Both the position numbers and the translations under genes were made by a program. Positions 11,768-22,169 of a stretch of 64,000 nt of DNA are shown in pieces. The notes under the pieces are model-generated. The model made no database searches. It saw only the letters and a program-made list of their open reading frames with translations, and was not told where the DNA came from. Position 1 is the stretch's first letter. Every line of letters starts with the position of its first letter. Source of the DNA: Notamacropus eugenii (Eukaryota > Chordata > Mammalia > Diprotodontia > Macropodidae); contig NC_092879.1 in assembly GCF_028372415.1 (NCBI RefSeq), positions 101,037,828-101,101,827 of the forward strand, written 5' to 3'.

Positions 11768-11782
11768 GCTGCCCCCTACTGA
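11768..11782 (-). promoter_or_regulatory. CTCF-like motif, strong copy
   Basis: GCTGCCCCCTACTGA; its reverse TCAGTAGGGGGCAGC fits 14 of 15 positions of the CTCF core CCASYAGRKGGCRSY. It is 45 bases before the perfect ZNF143-type word at 11,813. ZNF143 and CTCF are known to share many chromatin loop anchors; occupancy here is inference. Confidence 0.55.
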
Positions 11783-11812
11783 AGAGAGGCTTGAGGAAAC
11801 TCAAATCTAGGA

Positions 11813-11831
11813 ACTACATCTCCCAGAATGC
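11813..11831 (+). promoter_or_regulatory. ZNF143/THAP11-like motif, array copy 8
   Basis: ACTACATCTCCCAGAATGC, perfect match to the consensus, in the best preserved unit of the window. Confidence 0.6.
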
Positions 11832-12164
11832 CGGTGGGCTTTCAGAGCCACACTGGATTGATTCTCCCGGGCGCACACGATTCCAGGAAGCCCTAGAATG
11901 CTTCCTTTTGGCGTGTGTAACCTCACTTCAGGGCAGGGGGCACAGCCTGGGCCGGTGCAACGTACCAAGGGTCCGCAGACCAGGATAGATCTTAACCAAT
12001 ACAAGAAACAGGCCCCTAGGACCTGCGTTTTCCTAGGCCTACGGCGTCTCGCAAAGGTCATAATCAGTCGCTCGTAGTCCCCTCCTCATTTTATTTGCAT
12101 TCAACCATGAGGCTTTGTTCTCTTTTAAGAAACAGTGAGTTCTTAAGGCCCGTTCTAGAAGTCC

Positions 12165-12965
12165 TAGATATTCGTTCAGTCAATAAGCATTTATCAAGCT
12201 TCTGTTATGTGCTAGGTGCTGTTCTAAGCACTGAGGATACAAAGAAAAGCCAAATTTCTCTCTTGGCTTCGTTTGTATTTCTTTACCCCACACTAGAATG
12301 TCTTCAGCCAGTCAAGCAACGTTGATTAAGCCCTTATTGTACACAAGACATTGTGCGGAGCTTTGGGGACACAGAAAGAAGCAAAAGCCAGTCCCTGCCC
12401 TCATGAAGCTCCCAGATGGAAGAAGACAGCAAGCCATCTGCACACAGGGCTCATAGGGAATCATCCAAAGAAAGGCCAGGCCCACGGAATCAGTATTTAT
12501 ACTCTAAGGACTTTGGAGGGACGAGGCACTGTGCTAAACACTCCACAAATATCTTATTCCACAGGAGAAAGAGAAGCCACTGGAATGAGGAGGGATTGGG
12601 GGGCAGGGTGAGGTGGGACTCAGAGGAGGCCAGGGAGGTCTGTAGTCTCAGCAGAGGAGGGGCCACCTTCCAGACCCCAGCCGGTCAGAGATAGAGGGGC
12701 TCACTGGATGGAAGAAGATGTGGTGGGGGGTGAGGAGATTGGGAAGGGAGGAGGGCACAGGGAGTGAAGGAGGCCCTAGGGAGCCACTGAGGTTTACTGA
12801 GTAGGGTTTTAAGAAGATCACTTGGGTGACTCAGTGAGGGATGGATTGAAGTGGGGAGAGCCTGACAGACTATTGCAGTGATCCAAGGGTCAGGGCCTAC
12901 GCCAGGGTGGGGGTGGGGGCAGAGGGGAGAAAGGAGTGTTTTGGTGAGATTAGCAGACCACAGAT
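12165..12965 (-). mobile_element. L2 LINE 3' part, antisense
   Basis: Starts with the reversed L2 end (TTCAGTCAATAAGCATTTATC, TATGTGCTAGGTGCTGTTC), and repeats the module at about 12,310-12,420. It continues with GGCCAGGGAGGTC, GGGAGCCACTGAGG, TTTTAAGAAGATCAC and ATTGCAGTGATCCAAG…, all reversed L2 ORF2/3'UTR words shared with the copies at 24,245, 48,095 and 60,230. Non-coding, 5'-truncated. Confidence 0.75.
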
Positions 12966-15900
12966 TGGACAAGGGACTTTTTTGGCTCCCCTGGACTTCT
13001 CACCCTGGAGTATTCTCCACCCTTGATGCCCTTCTTCTAGTTGCCAGGCTCAGGGGCCCTTCTTTCCCCTTGCTTCCCCCTCCCCAATCTTCTCTCATTA
13101 CAGTGCAAAGACCTTAAAGGTGAAGACTGTTGTTTTTTGTTCCATTTATATTTGTTCTGCCAGCACATAGTAGGAACTGACCCAGCCTCTGTGACCAGGG
13201 TCTACTTTGCACCTACAGCTTAGGAGGGACTGAGGGTAACGGATCTGAACAAGGGTTCAGAGTCACTTAAATGTGTTGGTGTTGGAGGTGGGGAGCTGTT
13301 GAATCCAGGCTAAACCCAAAGCTGGCTCTGGCACTAAGGACAGTGCTCTTGGCAAAGGGTCCAGGGCAGGCCCATGCCAGGTTTGTGGTGGGTACTCTGA
13401 ATCAGCAGGACATGCCTCTTTGGCATGGGGGTTAGGGTTCTAGAGTCCAGGCAAATACTGGTCCTGCAGTTGAATATGGGGGCCAGCGCCAACTGGTTTG
13501 GATATGTGGTGCTCTGACCTGTTATTGTAAGACCGACACTCCCTTTAGCTGCTACCCAGGCTAGGTAGCCGGGGCTAGCCAAGCTCCTTGTGTTTGATTC
13601 TGGTATGTTGTGGACAGCAGTGGTCCTCACCAGCACAATACAAAGAGCATGTCTGCTATTAGGAAGAGTTTAGAGAAAACTTGCCTAGGTGAAAATGGTA
13701 GGAAGACATTGGGGTACAGAGCAGGAAAGAAGCAAGGGCACTGGTGGGCAGAAGCTCAGAATGGAGGTGATAAGGGGGTCAGAGTCCAAGAGTTCCAGTC
13801 TAGGCCTGGAGTTGGGCCTCAGGATGACTTTGAAGGGCCTGGATCACAGGCCAGGCCTGGACTAAGTGGCATGTGGTGGGATCAGGGCCAGAATGAAGAA
13901 TAGGTAATCTGAATCTGCAAGTTTAGGCCAGGATTGGTGTAGGTGCTAAGATGAGCTTCAGGGTCTTGGAGTGAAAAAATGAGAGGATTAGGACAGCAAG
14001 TGGTGAATTCTGGGAATTGAGTGAACCACACTGACTCCACCTTGTGACTCAATTCTGGATCCAGCTCTGTTCCCTTTCTATGCATTATGGGTCTAGCCCA
14101 ACTTCTGTCTTGTGAGAAAATGTTATTCAGTTGTGGGAATTGGGAGAGAACCCTATCGCGTTGTTTGAACCTGGCCCTGACTGGCTGGGAAGCTGGACCA
14201 GCTCTCCCTGCAGTTTAGAGACCCTTAACCAAGGACCTCGGTTATGCTGATCAGAACCCTGGTCAGATCCAAAGACTGGTACAAGGAGTTTTCTCACAAT
14301 TGTCCATCTCGAGCAACCTGTGTGTCTTATCTGAAAACTGGCCCCACCCTGACCAGTCAGTGATTGTGTCTGTGACTCTTTGATAGTTCCCAGACACCTG
14401 GGGGGAGGGGGATACCTCTTCTTCTGATTTCTGGGAACTGCACCTATTTACTCTCCCCCTCCCCACTTGGAAAGGGCCTAAACTTTCCTCGAATTAGAGA
14501 TCAGATCATCTAATGTTGTACTGTTTCCTTTTTATTAATTGGTCTTATTTGAGGAATGGTTTTGGATGTATAAGAGATTATCTCTCCCTGTATTCTGGGG
14601 CCAGCCCTAAGGCAAGCAGGCCTGGTCCCACTTTGTGGGGCAATTGGCAGCATTGCTTAATGAATCAATGTGCTCCGAAGCTCAAACCTCTGCTTTCTCT
14701 GCTATCTCATCTTTCACCCTCTATAGTGGCAAAAGGCATGGCTGATATTACTGCTGGGCATCCAGCCTGGTGTGCAAAAAGGCAGTCCAGCCTTAACACC
14801 TTAGTGGGTATGAATGATGGGGATCATGACTGTGGAGGTGAAGCATGGCGCCCAGCCTCTAAGATGGGCCAGGGATTGGGGTAGTTGTAGGCATAGATGC
14901 CAGAGGCTCCATCTCCAAGCAAGGTCTAGAGTGCTGTTGCTTGGGATGGGGATTAGTACTAGGGGTCCAGGACGTCAAGACCAGGCCATCTGTCGGGTTG
15001 ATGCTAGAGATAGGATGCAGACAGTCCCAGGGAACAAGGCAGGCCAGGCCAAGGGTGGGGTTTCTGCTGGGATTCAGGCCACCACTTGGATGGGAAGCAG
15101 GGAGCCAGGATGGACCTGGGCTTCCAGAGTTAGACCACCATTGGGAACAGTTTGGGGGCTGGGACTAGAACCCACTGCTAGGAGAAGGTCTCTGAGGCTT
15201 CCCAGTCCCTGCTGTACATCAGGCCTAATTGAACTTCTGGGCCACTTGATGTCACCCGAGATCCACGAACAAATCACTTGCAGTGGGGGAGGAGCAGGAG
15301 GAACTCTCTGCTCACCCTGAAAATAGTTGTGGCCACACTGTACTGGGGGTGGGTGGGGGTGGGGCAGGGTGCCAAGCAGAGGGCCCAGGGCTTCAGAGGC
15401 CATTCTTGGATTGGGGCTGGGGCTGGGAGCCAGGACTGAGAGGAAAGGGCCAGGGTCTTAGAACAAGTCAGCACTGGACTTCCTGCTAGAGATATTGGCT
15501 CCGGGACCAGAGACTTAGGAAGGGGGCCAAGGCCAGGATTGGCATGGGGCTTGGCATGAGGTATCAGAATTTCAGGGACCAGGCAAAGATTGAGGCTAGG
15601 CCCCACTGCTCTTGCTTTCTGCTTTGGGTACTCTGGTCTTTTAGTAGGGAACCTCTGAGCATCCTTTGCATGCCCCCACTTTCTCCTTCCTCTTCCCTTC
15701 CCCTGCCCCAGGTTCTTTGTCTGCCCTGGCTGAGCTCCTGGTGTCTTTCTGTGGGCTGTTTAACATTTTAGGCACTTGGGGACACCAGAGCTCCATGCAA
15801 GCTGTCTTGCAGTGGGGGAAGGGATGGAAGAAAATTGGTGTATTTGAAAAGGGCATGAAGGACATCATGGAAGTCGGTATCACAATAGCGAGGCCAATTC

Positions 15901-16809
15901 TGGATCCTAGAGGGCAGATCCATGTCATGGTTGTTTCAGAGAGTGGAAGCCATGTTAGGGTAGGCCTGGGTGGTCTCTGCTGTTGAGAATGGGAGTCAAT
16001 GGGTGCCACTCTTTATATCTGGATACTCTGGCATGCTAGGGTAAGATTTTCTGTGGGCCCCTACCGCCCCCTCCCCCTCCCCCCACCTTCTAGCTCTAGC
16101 AGCCTGGGGAATCCATGGTCTGGCCATTTGTTATGACCTAGAGGGGATAGGGGGAAGGAATGGAGGAAATTTAGACATGAAAAGAGCTTTTGTAGACTTG
16201 CTTGTATGTCCTGGGCATAGATGTGAGGGTGATGGGACAGGATCCTGGCTTCCGGCTCTTAGGTCAGAACATTGATTTGTGCTGGGGATGGGATTGAGAG
16301 TCCTAGAAGTCAGGCCAGGAATTGGATTGGTGGTGGTCTAAGAATAACGGCCTCTGGCCCACATGAGTTGGGTCCCTGAGACCTTCTCCCTTTTTGGCTA
16401 AGGGGCCCACCTGCTCTGTATTTGGGTAACTCAGGTTTGGGCCTGGGGGTGCCTGGCCTCTTGATAATGGTGGGGATTCAGCTGGTTTTTCTCACCCAGT
16501 CGGCTCTTTTATTCCCACTCCAGTACCTTGGGATACTTTACTTCCAGCTTATGTTTTGGCACAAGTCTACAGTCTTCCCAAATGGGAAAGTAGAAAGATG
16601 CTCAGTGTATCCCCTAATGGGGATCTTCTACAGACAGTTCACCCCAAATACCTGTTGCCCATAGAAAAATCCATTTAGCTCCCTGATGAGCAAGTGGAGA
16701 AAAGCAATGACCATTTAATTCAGAAAGCTCAATAAAGCAGACCACCTGCCAGCTAGAGATACTGACCCAGAAAGGGCTCTAGCCAGTGTAGAAAACACTC
16801 CAGAGCAGT
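12966..16809. other. Non-genic G/C-rich stretch with recurring GGCCAGG-type words
   Basis: No exon, conserved protein or named repeat is recognised. Between about 13,380 and 16,450 short words such as GGCCAGGATTGG, GGGCCAGG, GGGATCAGGGCCAGA and variants recur many times (for example near 13,855, 13,926, 14,866, 15,530 and 16,310). This suggests a very degenerate minisatellite or simply skewed composition. Confidence 0.35.
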
Positions 16810-18625
16810 TGACTTGTCTGCATTCACCTCTCTGAGCAGCCATTCCATCAATTTCTATCTCCACAACACTTACCTCGCCCCAACCTGGTCACCCTCCGTA
16901 CCTCACCTCCCTTTCCAGATACCACTCAGCTGCTGCCCTGGGGCCCCCCACCCAAGAACACTATGGACATTGATAACACAGCTGTACTCATTCCTCAGTG
17001 GTTAATATACTTCCCCCATAAAACCCATTCTCACCCCCGTGATTCTGAGCCCCTGACTGCCACTGGTCAACCTTCTTCTTCCTCCCATGGACTGCTCCCT
17101 TATTTTCATCTGCTTCAATCCTTCCCTCCCCTCCCACTGTGCCCTCTGGATTGCCTGCTCCATAGTTCACACACTAGGCTTCCTCTTAATCTCTTTCCTC
17201 TCTTACTTTCTCTATCTTCCTGCTCTCATTGAGTCCTGGCTTCTCCTCCCTGGCCTCCCTTTAAAGCACTGGCAGTCCTTTCACTCTTTCACCTTGGCTC
17301 ACTAGTCATGGTAGAGAAGGTGGAGGATCTTCAGGCTCTCTCTCTTCCACCTCTCTTCTTTTGAGGTTCATTTAATCCCTATTTATCTCCCAGAGGAGAT
17401 TCTGGTGGAGTTATCTACTGCCCTCCCAAGAGGTTCTCCATCGAGGAGTTCAGTACCCGGCTCAGTCTTTCATACCAAGGAAATTCAATATGCAAACGCC
17501 CTAACCCCCCAATTCCTCAACTTACTTGTTTCCCAGGATCTGCTCCCCTATCCCACCACAGTCACACAAGAGATGGTCATACCTTTGATCTGGCCATCCC
17601 CAAGTGTTCCACATCCATCTTTGCAAACTCTGAAGTATCTGTATCTGATCAGAATCTGCAGTGACTCCATTTCTCCCTCTGCCTTTGATTCCTTACTCTG
17701 TCATTCCTCCTCACCAAGCCCCCCAAAGCCTTCAGCCCCTTGGTGCTTTCTTCTGTCTTCTTAACTCTCCACAATCTGACTTCTGACCTCATCATTCATC
17801 CAATGCTGCTTTCTCCAAAATTGCTAGTGTTCTCTTAGTTGCCTAACCTAATGGCCTTTTTTCAATCCTCATTCTTCCTGACCTCTCCACAGCCCTGGGC
17901 ACTGTCAGTCACCCTCTCCTTGATACTTCCTCCACTCTAGGCTTTTGAGGGTGCTGTTCTTTTCTGGTTCACCTTCCTTCTCAGTCTCCTTTCCTGGATG
18001 TTCATCCAGGTCATGCCTATTCACCATAAGTGTCCCCAAGACTCTGTCTTGGGCCCTCTGCTTTCTTCTCCTCCCCTCCTTTCCCTTCTCCTCCCTTCTC
18101 CTCTCTTCTCCTCCTTTCCCTTCTTCTCTCCTCTCCTCTCCTCCCTTCCCTTCTCCTCTCCTCTCTTCTCTCTCTATTTTGGTTGATCTCATCTACCCCC
18201 ATGAATTCAGTTTTCATCTTTATACAGATGATTCTCAGATATATTTATCCAGACATAATTTTTCTCCTGATCTCCAATCTCACATCTCCAAAACTGCGTG
18301 TCAGACATTATGTCCAAACTGGACTCACTTTCTCCCCCCTTCCCTTCAAGCCCTCTTCCAACTTCCCTATCCTTGTTGAGAATCCCACCTGCGAGATCCT
18401 GCAGGCTCCCAACATGGGAGGCACCTGAACTCCTCACTGTCTCTCAGCCTCCAGATCGAAGCTGGTACCAAGGCCGGTGGAGTTTCCCTCTGTAGCATCT
18501 CTCCTCTGACACTGTCCCCACCCTAGTGAAGACTCTTAGCACCTCATGCCTGGACTATTACAGCAGCTGCTTAGGGGTCTGCCTGCCTACAGTCTCTCCC
18601 CACTTCAAGCCATCCTACTCAGGTG
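16810..18625 (+). mobile_element. L2 LINE, sense, ORF2 remnants
   Basis: Sense-strand L2 with recognisable ORF2 pieces: a THTFDLAI-like segment near 17,570-17,640, a QDSVLGPL reverse-transcriptase segment at 18,030-18,060 and FHLYTDDSQIYLS at 18,210-18,250 (the L2/CR1 YADDTQ-type catalytic region). It then has TGCCTGGACTATTACAGCAGC near 18,548 and CTCTCCCCACTTCAAGCCATCC near 18,592. Reading frames are interrupted and a CT-rich expansion (18,063-18,176) splits the RT region. It is a dead copy. Confidence 0.75.
18063..18176 (+). repeat. Polypyrimidine (CTTCTC/CCTTTC) microsatellite inside L2
   Basis: Pure pyrimidine tract made of TCTCC, TTCTCC and CCTTTCCC words, between the two RT-coding halves of the L2 copy. 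It grew from a CT-rich L2 segment (CTGGGCCCTCTGCTTTCTTC). Confidence 0.85.
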
Positions 18626-20735
18626 TACAGCCAGATAGACCATAAGGTCATGGGACAGCTGAGTCACCAGGGAACATAACCCTCAGATAGCCAGAGGATG
18701 AGAACAACTGTTCCTCATGCAAAGTCTGCCTTGCACATATTCATGCCCATGTTACTGCATTTTAGATAGTGTGCTGCTGTTTGATCATACAGCTGTACTC
18801 TACGTGTAGGTCCTGGTTAGCTGTCTGCTTACATCCATGCTAATGCTCACATATGATCTATTATTTTATAGCCCTACTAGTTCTGCAGCTGCTAGTTTGC
18901 ATTGCTTTGCTACTATATTAAACTTATTGTGTATCATGGATACACATGGATGACTATGATGTGTGTGCGTAACGTCTCTTGCATGCCATTTAGGTCTGTA
19001 GTCACTGAAGCAGCCTGCTAAACAAGGCTTTGCATTGTTAGAGCTATTGCAGGTACTGTCGATGTATGTTGGCTGTAAATGTCATCCTGAGATGACCAAC
19101 TGAGATTCTGGGACAAACTTTATTGTTCTTTAAGAGCTGATGTTTATTTTGATGCTTGTAATATACATATATCAAATATATTGGACCTGATTTTGCAAGT
19201 TCCTGCAAAATTTTCTACCCTCATGGAGGAACATAACTAGCCTTTTCGTCACCCTCATGGGGGACAGTGATTCAGAAAACTCGAGGACAGGTTCTGTACT
19301 GGTTGCTGGAGTGAGCTGACCTAACCTCCCAAGCTCACCCTTCTATACCTTCAGTAAAGGGGCTTGTGGGTAGAAGCCCAAGGAAGCCAAGCAAGCTAGA
19401 GGGAGGGAGAAACTTAGGCCACTGCAAACCAGAGAGACAAACATGGAGCTATGAAGAGTGGATAGCTGAGGTCTAGCTAGTAGCAAGTGACTGTGAGGAG
19501 CCCAGCATTGGGGCAGAAATGCTAAGAGGTCATAAACCATTTTTCATGCTACTCTCCCCTCTCTCTTTAGGGGGGAAGTCCAATGTCCTGAGGGGATAGT
19601 TGCCCACTTGAACTTCCTTACTGGCCTCAGGAAGCCTTAGCCTTGGCTCTAAATGCCCACTTTGTTCACTAATCTTCTAGCTCTTGATGAAGATGTTGGC
19701 CAACAGAAACCCAGACAGTTTGTTATACTTTATTTATTGTTCATGTATAAAGATGATTGGAAGAGAGAGAGAATATTCCCTGTTTGAGAGCTGAAGTGCT
19801 TGGTCCAGGTGTTGGAGTGGCTAGATCTGGGGGTGGGGCTCATAGAGCAAAATGGGGATAGTTTTATTGGATTGTTACAATAATAATGTTGGCAAAATAG
19901 TCCCAAACTTAGATATCCCCATGAAGTCTGGGAAGAGTCAGGGCAATCAAAGGAATCACTACTTCCTCCTCCCCTCCCTTAGAGAGAGCAGAGCATGTTG
20001 GGTTTGGAAAGAAAGCCAGACCTTCAGGAAGGGAGGCTGAGACTGCTCCACCCATACAAAGGGAGAGGGGAAGCAGATCCCCTAGGCATGCACAGACAGA
20101 TCCTCTGGCTTGGGAGATGATTGACAGCTTAGCTTGCCTGGCTAACTAGATACACCTGGCAGGTTAGAAGAATTTAGGCTGAGGGAGTCTGGGTGAGCAG
20201 CCATGGAAAAGTTCAGTTCTTAAGGCAAATCTCAATACCTTTGGGCTTCTTTACTGATCAGGCTGGAATGCGAAAGGAGCCGAAAGAACTTGGGGCTATA
20301 GCACAGGAGGGTTCAGGTACACATGCCACTTCAGGAGAACGATTTCCCCTAACTTCCTAGACTTCCTAGTCACACATATTCACTGATCGTGTGTGATCCC
20401 TGTCCATGTCCTCCATATATTGTCCTGCCATGTTATTGGGCTACACATGTTCCTGGCATGAATACCCTCTTCCACTGGTGGCATAGTAACTTGGGGGAGA
20501 GTGTACTGCTGTGTGTATGGGAGTAATCTCATTAAGTATTTTGCTATGCTATTTCATTAAATGTTTTTGCTTTGAACTAATACATCCTCAGGTTGGCCAG
20601 TAAAATAAATATATTGGTTGCGACCTATGAACTATGAATTTGAGATGATGCTGACTGATCTATTGATGCCTCCAACCTGGGGTCACTTTCAGAATCCCCA
20701 CACATGAAGCTGACCCTGGGTGCACCAAATGTATA
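18626..20735. other. Unassigned interspersed sequence; possible old LTR at its end
   Basis: No gene seen. About 20,040-20,705 resembles a decayed LTR: a purine-rich stretch (GGGAGAGGGGAAGCAG) precedes it, it contains TATTTCATTAAATG and CCAGTAAAATAAA (polyadenylation-like), and ends near CCCCACACATG. No partner LTR or internal coding region is identified. If it is an ERVL/MaLR-type LTR, it is an old solitary fossil. Confidence 0.25.
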
Positions 20736-21115
20736 GGAACAAAGGGAATATTGAAAAATTACGGAATATCTGAGTTGGGAGGGACCTTTGAGGCCATTTA
20801 TTCCAAGCTGCTTCTGAGCAGGATCATCCTATCAAATGTCCCTGACAAGTTGTCATCCAGCCTCTTCTTAAAGATTTCTAGTGACAGAAAATCCACCAGC
20901 TCCCAAGCCAACCCATTTCACCTTGGGATAGCTATGATTTTTAGGAATTCTGTCCTTCCCTCAGTTGAAATCTGCCTCTTTGAATCATCTGCCCATCACT
21001 CCTCATTCTGTCCTCTGGGCTCAAGCAGAACACGGCAAATCCCTTTTTCATATGATGTCCCTTTATGCTCTCATTTCTGCCTTCGTCTTCTCTAGATGAA
21101 CCAACCCCAGTTTTT
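20736..21115 (+). mobile_element. CR1/L3-type LINE 3' end
   Basis: Contains GAGTTGGGAGGGACCTTTGAGG, CCTGACAAGTTGTCATCCAGCC, TCTTAAAGATTTCTAGTGAC, CCCATTTCACCTTGGGATAGC and TCTGTCCTCTGGGCTCAAGC. These are the ordered words of the CR1/L3 3' end that also occur in bird CR1. 5'-truncated, non-coding. Confidence 0.75.
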
Positions 21116-21134
21116 TCATCTTTTCTTTTTATTT

Positions 21135-21330
21135 TAGTTGTTCAGTCATTGTTCAGTCATGTCTGACCATTTGGGGTTTTCTTGGCAAAGATACAGAAGG
21201 TGAAGTGACTTGCCCAGGATCACACAGCTAGGAAATGTCTGAGGCCAGATTTGAAATCAAGAAGATGAGTCTTCCTGACTCCAGGTCCAGGACTCTCTCC
21301 ACTGCAGAGCCACCTAGCTGCTCTTTCCCT
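21135..21330 (-). repeat. Marsupial tRNA-headed core SINE, antisense
   Basis: Reversed order: GTTCAGTCATGTCTGACC, ATTTGGGGTTTTCTTGGC, AAGTGACTTGCCCAGGATC, then CTCTCCACTGCAGAGCCACC and TAGCTGCTC. Internally deleted relative to the copy at 57,935. Confidence 0.85.
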
Positions 21331-21349
21331 TTTATAATTTAAAGAAAAG

Positions 21350-21661
21350 GGGGCAAGTAGGTGGTGCAGTGGATAGAGCACCAGTGCAGGAGTCAGGAGG
21401 ACCTGAGTTCAAATCTCACCTCAGACACTTGAAACTCACTAGCTGTGTGACCTTGGACAAGTCACTTAACCCCAATTGCCTCATCCTAGGTCATCTCCAG
21501 TCATCCTGATGAATATCTGGTCATTGGATTCAGATGGCTCTGGAAGAGAAGTGAGGCTGGTGACCTGCACAGCCCTCCCTCACTCAAAACAAAAAAGTCA
21601 AGTTCAAGTCATGTCATTATTTCTCTGATGGCATGGTCTTCTTCAGCACTGGACAAACACA
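21350..21661 (+). mobile_element. Full-length long-tailed marsupial SINE with TSD
   Basis: 312-base copy: head GGGCAAGTAGGTGGTGCAG, B-box-like GAGTTCAAATC, core CTAGCTGTGTGACCTTGG, and a roughly 190-base unique tail (ATCTGGTCATTGGATTCAG, TGATGGCATGGTCTTCTTC, ending ACTGGACAAACACA). Flanked by 11-base direct duplications TTAAAGAAAAG at 21,339-21,349 and 21,662-21,672. Same subfamily as 47,339-47,650. Confidence 0.9.
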
Positions 21662-22039
21662 TTAAAGAAAAGAGCCCCTCACTAGGAGTCTCCCTAAACA
21701 AAACTTAGGTTTGGTTCATGTCTAGAGTCTCCTCAAAAGTGATCAAGGTGAAGTGTCTTTACAGGGTCCCCATGAGTCTCTGGGGCTATTCTGCAAACAG
21801 GCAAGGCACCCATTATCTCTACAACTAGGGATGGAAGAGCTTTCTGTTAATCTACTAACTCATGGGTCCATTAACACCAAGGGTTTTCAACCCTTGTTGA
21901 AAACAAAGGTTGTTATAAGTCTTCACAGTAAAGTCAGGCATCATCCAGTTAGCCCTTTGTTTCTGTCAGAGCTCTCCTAAGCTGAGCTCGTGACTGACTG
22001 GTAAGCTTCTCTCAGCCTCTCTGTCAGCCAAGGGCTGAG

Positions 22040-22116
22040 GTGTGTGTGCGTGTATGTGTGTGTGTCTACGTGTCTCTCTGTGTGTGTCTCTGTGTGTGTG
22101 TCTGTATGTGTGTGTT
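22040..22116 (+). repeat. TG-rich microsatellite with TCTC interruptions
   Basis: Alternating TGTG and TCTC/TCTA words over about 75 bases. Confidence 0.85.
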
Positions 22117-22169
22117 CTCTCCATCTTCTGAGAGTATAGAACACAAGTCAGTGGGGAGGTGGAGCTCTT

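Larger units (their letters stand above)
10600..12135 (+). repeat. Tandem repeat block 2 (ZNF143-motif higher-order repeat)
   Basis: Same units as 1-1,262, better preserved. ZNF143-type words start at 10,758, 11,079, 11,476 and 11,813. Spacings are 321, 397 and 337; removing the antisense SINE plus its duplicated site (186 bases) reduces the middle one to 211. Long (about 280-354) and short (about 205-211) units therefore alternate, giving a composite period of about 530-560 bases, as in block 1. The CCTACGGCG(C/T)CTCGC…GGTCA(T/A)AATCAGTCGCTC stretch recurs near 10,960, 11,692 and 12,040, and ATTCAA(C/T)(C/G)ATGGA at 11,016, 11,751 and 12,100. The last unit decays after 12,110. Confidence 0.85.

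Noticed and set aside
16731-16736. AATAAA as the 3' end of a gene
   Set aside because: No upstream exon or coding sequence; isolated hexamer.
21350-21470. tRNA gene
   Set aside because: A/B-box-like words belong to the SINE head; no cloverleaf or anticodon arm can be drawn.
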